64,000 bases of DNA from Dasypus novemcinctus (Eukaryota; Chordata; Mammalia; Cingulata; Dasypodidae). The position numbers and the translations under genes were made by a program. Shown here one piece after another: positions 46,801 to 55,800 of this stretch. Below the pieces are notes generated by a model. That model was not told the DNA's origin, did not search any database, and saw only the letters and a list, made by a program, of their open reading frames with translations. Each line of letters starts with the position of its first letter. Within the stretch, counting starts at the first letter, position 1. The stretch covers positions 32,886,796 through 32,950,795 of the forward strand of contig NC_080690.1 in assembly GCF_030445035.2 (NCBI RefSeq). Direction: 5' to 3'.

Positions 46801-49800
46801 AGCGGCCTCTGGGTTTTGCCACAGGGGGGACCCCTCCATAGGCAGCCAGGGCCCCTACCTGAAGGTCAGGTGGTGGCTGTTCCACTTCCTCCCTGTGAGG
46901 GCGTAGCGCTTCCTTCGCCGCCGCAGATTGGCTTTCACGCGCACCCCAAACTGGTCTGGCACCCCACAGCGGGGCCGCTTCATCCACCTGGGTCACGAGG
47001 GCGGGGTGTGAGCAGGGAGCCTCCCCAACACCCGTGCCCAATCTGGCTCTGGCTCCTGCAGGCAGTCCACCTTCTTCCAGGCCCCTCTCAAGCCTTGGGT
47101 TTCCTAGTTGCCCCTCGTGTGGCTGTGGTGGGGTGGGACACTCTAAGCTTCTTTTTCCTTCTTCTGTGAAATGATTCTATACTGGAAGACCCAGGGCCCA
47201 GCAATGACTCAGGAAAGGTGAGCCCTTTCTCACCAGTATCATCAGGAATGGGATTTTTATGCCCGGGGCCCCCAGTCTTTGGTATGTTCTGTGCTGTGAG
47301 GTTCAGAGCAAGGCCTGGCTAGGATGTCCTCCCCATTCCCATGCCTGTGGCAGACATCACTCATCAATCACCATGCTCTTCTCCATTCCCGTGCCTGTGG
47401 CAGACATCATTCATCAATCACCATGCTCCTTCCTGCCAAGCCTGGATTCTCCACACAAGGCTTCAGAAAGCTACCTATCAATTGGAATTGGCATGGCCAA
47501 ACCCTCTGCCATCTCTTTTATCCCGGCCATTCTCTTCTGGAAACTCCATGTGCCAAGCCCTTGTGAGAGCAGGACAGGAGGAGGGCAAGTGCCAGTGGGG
47601 TCGGGAGGGGCCCGACAGAGGGACTCACGCCTTGGTCTCTTCGTCGAGCACGCCTGTGACGGGGATCCCGTAGAAGCGCTGCATCTCGGCGAGGGCCGAG
47701 GCCAGGATCTGGGCGGAGCGCATGGTGGACATGTGGCGGCTGGGCTGGGGCAGGTAGCCATAGAGCCGCAGCCAGTTCTGCAAAGAAGCCACAAGCCCAC
47801 GTCAGCAGATCCTGGCACTGCGGCCTCCAGACACACCCAGCCTACATCCGACCCCTTCTCACCACCTTCGCCCTGTCCAAGCTGCCATCACCTCTTGCCG
47901 GGATGACCGCAAGAGCCCCTGTACTGCTCTCCCTGCTTCCACCTCTATGGCCCGTGCTCACATAACATCCAGAACCGGAGACCTTGAAAAGTCAGAGCTG
48001 GTCAATCCTCCGCCTAGAACCCTCCAGTGACTTCCCATTCCATGCACAGTTCAAGTCGGGAGCTACAGGGCACTCACCCTCTGACCCCACCTCACCCTCT
48101 GGTCTTACCTCCTACCACCCACCCCATCCAGGCCCACTCCTGCCCCAGGGCCTTTGATCTTGCAGTTCCTGCTGCCTGGGGAGCTCTTCCCCCAGACATC
48201 TGGAGGGTTCATTTCTCAGGTCTTTGCTTAAACATCACTTTATCTCCTCCCTCCCTGCACTTCCATCATTTGACACACCATGCTGCATATAGCTATTTAT
48301 CTTCCCCATTTAAATGCAAGGCATACCGCGAGGGCAGTCCGTTCCCAGTAGCTGCCCTTATTACTGCCCTGGCCTCCAAACGGGGCCACCTAGCCCTCTA
48401 AGCAGACTGCTGGGACCCGAGAGGGTTCAGAACCAGCCCCTTGGCACTGATTCTCCCTGGGCCCTGAACCTCCTGGAAGGGGAGCAGAAGGATCAGGCAG
48501 CCCAGCACTGGCCCAAGAGGGTGGGTGGGAGGTCCAAAGACCAGTCCCTGCTCTGCCACAATGCCCTTCCCCTCTGGGCCTGCCTCAGTTTCCTCATCTG
48601 CAAAACTGGGACTACTGGGGCTGCTGGGAGATTTGAGGAATAAATCCTTGGGAAAAGCACTTGACACACAATGGGGGTGTCATCCCCTTCCAAAAACCTT
48701 GCTAGGCAAGTCTTCTCATCCATTCATCCATCATCCACCCAAATGTTCAGAGCCCCCTCTCTGTGCCAAGCACCATGCTAGCCACATGGGCCCTGGCTGA
48801 GGCATCCTGACCTCCAGGGGCAGACAGTTTCCCTGGGGAGACCTGGCATACCCAGAGCGTGGAATTCACACCTTACAAGTCTGTGGGCAGACAAGACAGC
48901 TGCAGTTACTGTTGGAGGGTGGGATTCCTTGCAGGAACTGGCTGGGTGACCTGAGTTGAGCTGCAGCAAGAAAGGGGCCTCTGCCCTGCCCACTTCATGT
49001 CTGCACAGTCCCAAAAGCATGGCAGCCACTGGGTGGGAGGCTGGTGGATGCTGAGGTCAGGGACCGTTGTTTGCTTTGGCCACATGGAACTATGTCCTTT
49101 GTACCTTTCCTTGCCAATCCTGGGTCTCCAGGGACCTCCAGAGTGGGGGGACCCGGAGGCCTGCTCTCTGAGAGATTCCAGAAGGTGAGGGATGCTCCCA
49201 AGGGCCCACGAGGTGGCATGCTGGTCGGACACTGAGCGTGGTCTGGCCTGGTAGCTACATGTCAGCTGGCCGGGGCCAGGCCCACACATCTCTTGGCTAC
49301 CAATGTCACATCCAGCTCCTCAGGTACTTGCTTCCTTAGTGCCTTCTGCCAGCCCAGCCCTGTACCTGGCCAGCCCCGTGTGGATGAGCCGCCCAAACAG
49401 CCCAGCTTGGCAGTGCCTGGGCAGCCAATGGAGGGAACAGCTGGTGAGCCAGGGAGGGCAGGGCAGAGAAACTGCCAGATGGAGACAAATGCCTAGCCAC
49501 AGAGCAGCAAGACGGAGGCATGGAGCTAAGGGACAGCACTGGGGACAAATCCCAGCCTGGCCGTTTCTGGGGTGTGCCATGGGCAAGCCACCCGGTCTCC
49601 CTGTGCCTCAGTTCACCAGAGTTTTAGGGCTTGCCTCACGTTTCTGTGAGGGGTAATGGAAGGGTTCACACACATGCTTGGCACTGTGCTGGGGGTGGGG
49701 GTGGGGATGCTGATTAGATGTGGTATTTTCCTGAAGCTGGTGAGGCACGGAGACAGCTGGGGCTGGCTGTCCTGGGGTAGGCAGCCCTGTGCCTCCGCCA

Positions 49801-52800
49801 GCGTGGTGAAGAGGCCAGGCTTTGCAAAGGCCACTGGCCAGGCTCCGACAGGGCCTGAGCACCGGGCAGCCTCAGCTGAGGGCAGGGCAGCTGGGGGGCG
49901 TGTGTACAGGAGTGTCCCGTGTCTCTCTCCCCCATCACCCCAACTCTCCTGACCCCTCTGGTCCAGGACACTTTCGCTCAGCTCCATCAGACGCTAGCAA
50001 TGTCATGGGCACCCTTCTGTTCTCCCCAAGCGTGGGAAGCTTCTCCACTGCTGCTCTGGTGGGTTCATGGTACGTGGGGGGGGGTGGCAGTACTGAAGTC
50101 AGCAGGTGGGGCTCCACCACCCTTAATGGGGACAGCGTTCCTGAAGGCTTGGAAGGATCCAGAAGGTGAGGCCAACTCCTAAGAGCAAGAGGAATCCAGC
50201 TGGTGGGGAGAGAAGGGGGGACTGGCTGCTGAGAGAGGGCACCTCTACATCACCTATTTGCATAAGGTAAAAATATCTCGGGAAGCACAATCACAGGCCA
50301 TCAAGGGGCTGATTAGCTGTGTCTGCAGAGCAGTGGAGGTAGGGGGTGGGAAGGCTCCTCAGGCTGAGCCTGGGCAGAGGGGGGCGTCTGACGTGGGGAC
50401 AGTGGGAGGGCTGATGGGAAGGCCCCAAGGGTGTCTGTGGGTCCTCCGTGCAGGCAAACACCCTTCAAGGCCCAGGGAAGCCAAGAGCTCCCATCTCTGT
50501 GTCAGCCCAGCAAGGCCTTGAGTCCTCAGCCTCCGGTGACAAATGCTTGGCAGCCACTGCCAGGGAGCAGAGCTGGAGGCTGAGGGCAGGTGGCACCCCT
50601 GGGGTGGTGGGTGGGGACGGGTAAGCAGAAACATGGCCTCAGCCCAGCCTCCAGATGACAAGGTGAAGAAGCTGACAGCCAGCCTGGCTGGCAGAGGCGT
50701 GCTCTGGGTGGCTGAACGCCAAGCGCCAGTGAATCTGCCCGGGCGGCGGGAGACGCCATCCCTAGGGCCGTGGGCTTTCTCCCCTCCCTCTGAGCATCCA
50801 GGAGGAAGTTTCCTGCGACCCGACTGCTGTGCTAAGTGTGACAAGCTCAGGGGGCGAGAACATGTGAGCGTGGGGTAGGGGTGCCCAGGTGCGTGGCAGG
50901 TGCTGCTGCCTCCAGGTGGAGGGAGAGCAGCCTGTAAGCCCTAAGACCCGGCTCACTGAGGCGCCCTGCTGCCGTGGGTCAAGAGGTGGGCGCGCCCCAA
51001 GATTCTGGCTTCCCAGCCCCCAAGTGGGGTGTGTGTGCACACGCCGTGTTCCAGCCCTCCCGGACCCTACTGGTGACCGGAAACACTGTCCCCTTCTCGG
51101 GGTGCATTCTCTTCCCCATCACCGCAGTCTCACAGGCATGGTCAAGGAGTGGGGAAACTGAGGCTCAAGGAGGTAAGTGCCAGAGTGGGGCGGGCTGTGA
51201 ACTGGGCTGGGTTTCCTCCTCCTGAAGGCCCTTGCGCAGTGGGAGGAGAGGGTGCTGAAGGCTTTGCAGCCGGCGGGGGCCGCTGCTGGAGAGCCCACCT
51301 ACCCTGCTCTCTCGGCCATGCCCTTCTTGAGCTCCAGACCCCATCCCATAGTATCTACCGAGGACGCTTCACATAAGTGGCTGGCCCCGGGCGAGGAGGG
51401 ACCACCAGGAGTCTCAGGGGGCATTTCTAGCCCCCCGGCCCCGCAGGAGAGGACAAGGACATACACGCAGTAACTGAGGGCAGAGAACCTGCCGTGGGCC
51501 GGGCCCTCCACCCTTACGGCCCCATTTAATGCTCACAAGCACCCCTGAAAGTAAATTCGTTGCACCCCCATTTTACAGAGTGAGGTTCTAACCGGGCGAG
51601 CGGCCCACCCAGCGTCGTGCATTTGGTCTGGGCTAGCACCGGGGTGGGTGCTGTTGGCCAGGCTGTCCCCGAAGGCCGCGGCCACAGGCTCTGGCTCTCG
51701 TCAGGAGCAGTGCCTGGCGCAGCGGGGGCGGTGCCGGCTGGGTCTGGGCGCCGGGCCGCGTCAGCAGGGCCCCCCCCTCAGGACCGCCGAGACAGCGCCC
51801 GCCGGATCGATACTGTGCATTAAGCAGCCGTCTAGTGGCCGTGCGTGTGCACGCGCAGACACGCGCCCCCGCCGCTGCCACCACCACAGCCAGCTCCTCT
51901 GGGGCTCAGATGGGCCGAATTGGCCAGCAGTGCGGGCAGCCCCCCGCCCCCGCCAGGCCCTTATCAGACCCTGCACGATAAGGACAATCTCTGGCGGGTT
52001 CTGCTCTGCTTTTTTCAGCCACGGCTCCCTCCGCCACCACGTGCAGACCCTGGCCGGGCAGGCGACAGACACCAGTCTTGTCGGGGCTGCCAGCGGTGAC
52101 CCAGCCCCGACCTCCCACCGCCCTGGCGAGGTCCTCCCAGCGCCCGTCCCCCCCCGCTGAGGGTTCGCTGGGAGCAGGCTTGGCCTGGCCCTGCTCTCCC
52201 TGCTGCGCTGGGGCTGAATGGGGGTCACGAGTCGGGGGGGGGGAGACCCAGACCCTGCAGGGTGTGCACCCCAGTGCCGCCGGGCCCACCCCTGTCAGGG
52301 GATGTGGGCCAGGAGCCTGCTCACCAGCTGGGTGACCCCGAGCGAGTCCCGGGCTCATCCCGGCTCCGGTAAGGGGGCGCTCACGGCCTCCCGAGGCAGC
52401 CCATTCCCTCTCTGGGCAGCTGTGACCCTTAGAAAGCTCTTCCTCAGGTTGAGCAGAGACCTGCCTCTCGGTGACGCGGTGGTCATGACCGCTCACGCGA
52501 CAGACCCCGGAATAGCTGAAGGTGTCAGGCTAACTTCGCCGAGCTTTGTTCCCGCTTCTGCAAAATGGGACTGAAACGATCCCCGCCCACCTGTGCACCG
52601 TTCTGAGGGCACAAAGGCCTCCTGAACCCCAAGGCCAGGCAGAAAGGGGGAGCTGCCCAGCCGCCCCGCCGGCACCTGTGCGACCTCGGGGGGTTCCTCA
52701 CGGCCAGCAGGTCCACATTTCGGCAGTTCTGGCAGAAGGCATTTGCTTGCTTGGGGTTTAAGTCTGCCCCCCACTACTGGTCTTAGAGGCAGCTGTAGGT

Positions 52801-55800
52801 GGGGGAAGGGGCCTCTGGAAGGCGGGGAGAGCGGGTGGGGGTGGGAGGCCCAGCCGGGAAGCAGGAAGGGGGCGGACGGTCGGAGTTCCTGCCTCTTCTC
52901 TACCCCGCAGCCTCCCTGCCCCGCCCCCACACTCCAACCTGGAGGAAGGAAAAAACAAATGGGTCCTTTGGCCGGTGGGCGGGCAGGGGCGGGGTGAAAA
53001 GAGCCTCTACTGCCAGGAGTTTCGGGGCAGGCTGGGGCTGAGGCCTTGGGGCCTCACCTGGAAAGCCCCTGGCAGGGCCCGCTACTCCGCCACCTCCTCC
53101 CCACCTGGCTTAGGTCTGGCAGCAAGCCTGCCGGAATGCCCACCACCGCACAGCACCCTGGGCTCTGTGGCCTTGAAGCCCGTCTGGGGGCTGGAAACTT
53201 GGTTCAAATCCCAGCTCTGCCGCTCCCTGGCTGTGGAATTCGGGGCAATTTCTCTCACCTCTGTCTCGGTTTCCTCTCAGGGTATTAAAAGTGAAAATGC
53301 TTATGAAACGTCCTTGGACGGTGCCCAGGTGAACCAGACATGTGGAAGGTGCTCAGCACATGCTCATGCAGAGGCTTAAGTCCCTGCAGTAACACCTGAC
53401 TCCCTGGGCCCCACGTGCCAGCCCCTGCACACAGCAATCGCTTACTCATCGACATGCTGAATATGCCCAATACTCCACCATGTAGACGCTATTTTTCTTC
53501 TCCTTTTATAAGCAGGGAAACTGAGGCTCGGGTAGGTTCTCTGACTTGCCTATCAACAAATGCCAAGCATGTCTCACTGCCACTGTGTTTTGCCACCATT
53601 TTACAAGCACTTCCTATGTACCAGGTGCCTTGCTCATAAGTGCTGGGCATGGAGCTGGACTCTGACCTCTCCAGGTGGCAGTCACTCCGGGAGGACAAGA
53701 AGGGGCCCCTGAGCTGAGGGCCAGCCCTGGAGATGGAGCCAGATCTGACCCCCCCCAGCTTCACAGCTCCAGCACTCCTCTTTCTGCTCATCCTGCTCAG
53801 TTGCCAGAGAGGGGTAAGGGAGGTGGGCTGGGTCTTCCCCAGTTTGTCCTGATACTGGGGGTCCATTTGGGGCCTTCCTGCCCATTTCCTGACATTCCCA
53901 CGAGGGGATGGGCGCTGGTGAGAAGCACCGCTGTAATCCCTGACCCAGGCCCAGTTCACTCACCTCTGCTTCTCTTGTCCGCGCTGCAAGATCAGGGCCA
54001 CCTCCCCAAGAGGCCCAGCCCCAATGACCGCTGGTCTCCAGGTACCCCTGGAACCACCATCCTTCTGGGGTGGGGGGTCAGCTAGAAGTTTCCCACTGCG
54101 TGCCTCAGGCCTGAAATGTGCAGCCACTTGCAGGGTCCCAGGTCCTCACATCCATCTGTGGGGTCCTCCCAGGACTCTCTTCGTAATGGAGAAGGCAAGC
54201 AGAGAGCCACTAAACCCTCTCTGCTGTTGCTGACACAGAGAACCCATCACTATGCCCAAGCAGAGCTGGTCATGGGCTTTGCCCCTGCCTGAGTATCTGA
54301 TAGGATGAGATGGGTCTGCCATGTAACTCTTGAGATGCTCTTGAGAATACCATCTGGGATGTGAGCTGGGGAGCAGTGGCACCCCACAGTGACCACCACA
54401 GCTTGCCTCAGGCAGAAGCCAAACTCTCTTCTGGGCAGAGGTGACAGTGGCGGAGACCACCTGAAACTTAGCACCAAAAGTGGCATGGAGGGTCTTTCCA
54501 CGTGCCGGCTGTGTTGCCATCCCAAATTAGTATCAGAAATGTGGGCAGGGGCCTTGGGATATGGATCAGAGTCTTCTCTAGCGAACCACGTGTGTTTCCA
54601 TGTTTCCTCATTCAGGGATGTCTTTTTTTTTTTAGAATGGGGCAAAGGCTGGCATTTGTGTCCAGAGCCCTGGGCAGCGCCTGTGCAGAGGCGCATACAC
54701 TGGGTCATTCTCCACAACTGTGGAGAGGAGGGCTTGTTGGTAGCAAGAATAGAACAGAGTAAAAAGCTGAGATGGGAGGGAGAAGGGGAGAAGCTTCAGC
54801 TTCTGCAGGCTACGGATGAGGAAGCCCTCACGTAGTCCCCTCTTCCTCACGGGTGGGCACAGGGGTCTTTGCAGTTCCTGCTCCATGTTTAACAAAGCGT
54901 ACCAGAGGGGACCAGTGGGCCTAAGCTAGCCACGTGGAAGTGGAAATAGAGACTAAAGCCCAGGCCTGTGGCTCACAGTCAGACTTCAAGGTCAAAACCA
55001 GAATTCAAGCCAACCTCCCCCCTCTCTTTTTAAAAAGAACCACCCCGCCAGCCCTCTTTTTGCTCATCCCGCTCAGTTGCCAGATGGGGGTAAGGAAGGT
55101 GACGGTGGGTGTGTCCAGAGAAGGTGGGTGTGTCCACGTGTCTGTGGTGCTGGTGCCACACCTGTGAACTCTGGCAACCTGAGTCACCCCCAGAGGGCGG
55201 GAGGAGCGGCTGAAGTTGTGGGGGCAAGAAGGTGGGAGGAAGCCAGAGCTACTCTGGTGAAAACCAAAGGCACTTAAGTCTGCCAGGTGCTCTAGCCAGA
55301 AAGACCAGGGCAGAGACCTGGAGGGGGCCCTGGACTCAGCCCAGGTAGCCCAGAGCTCCAGCCAGCACCTGTCAGCAGGGTCCAGGTCTGGGCAGGGGAA
55401 ATCAAGCCCTCCCACCTCAGCTCCCAGGGTCTGGGTGGGGGTGGGGTGGGGCTGCAGCCCACAGCTGCATGGGGACTGGGACCTCAAGTCCACCCAAGGG
55501 ATGGAGGGGAGCAGGATAGAGTGGCTCTGTGGTGGCTTCTCCAGGCTGGAGCCTGGCGGCTGCAGTTGTGCATGGATTCCTGGCACCTGTGCAGGACTCT
55601 CTGCTTCCTCAGCTGGTTGAATCTTGTGGTTTCTGCCCTGGGAGAGGGAAGGAGAGGGGGATGGGACTGGCCTTGGCTCAGCTGCTGATGGCTCAGGGGA
55701 GATCCCAGCCGTTCTGATCAGAGACCTGGGGTTGCATGAAACCAGGGGCCAGGACCAGATTCCTTCTCCAAGGGAGGGAGGCTCTGGACATGGTGCACAT

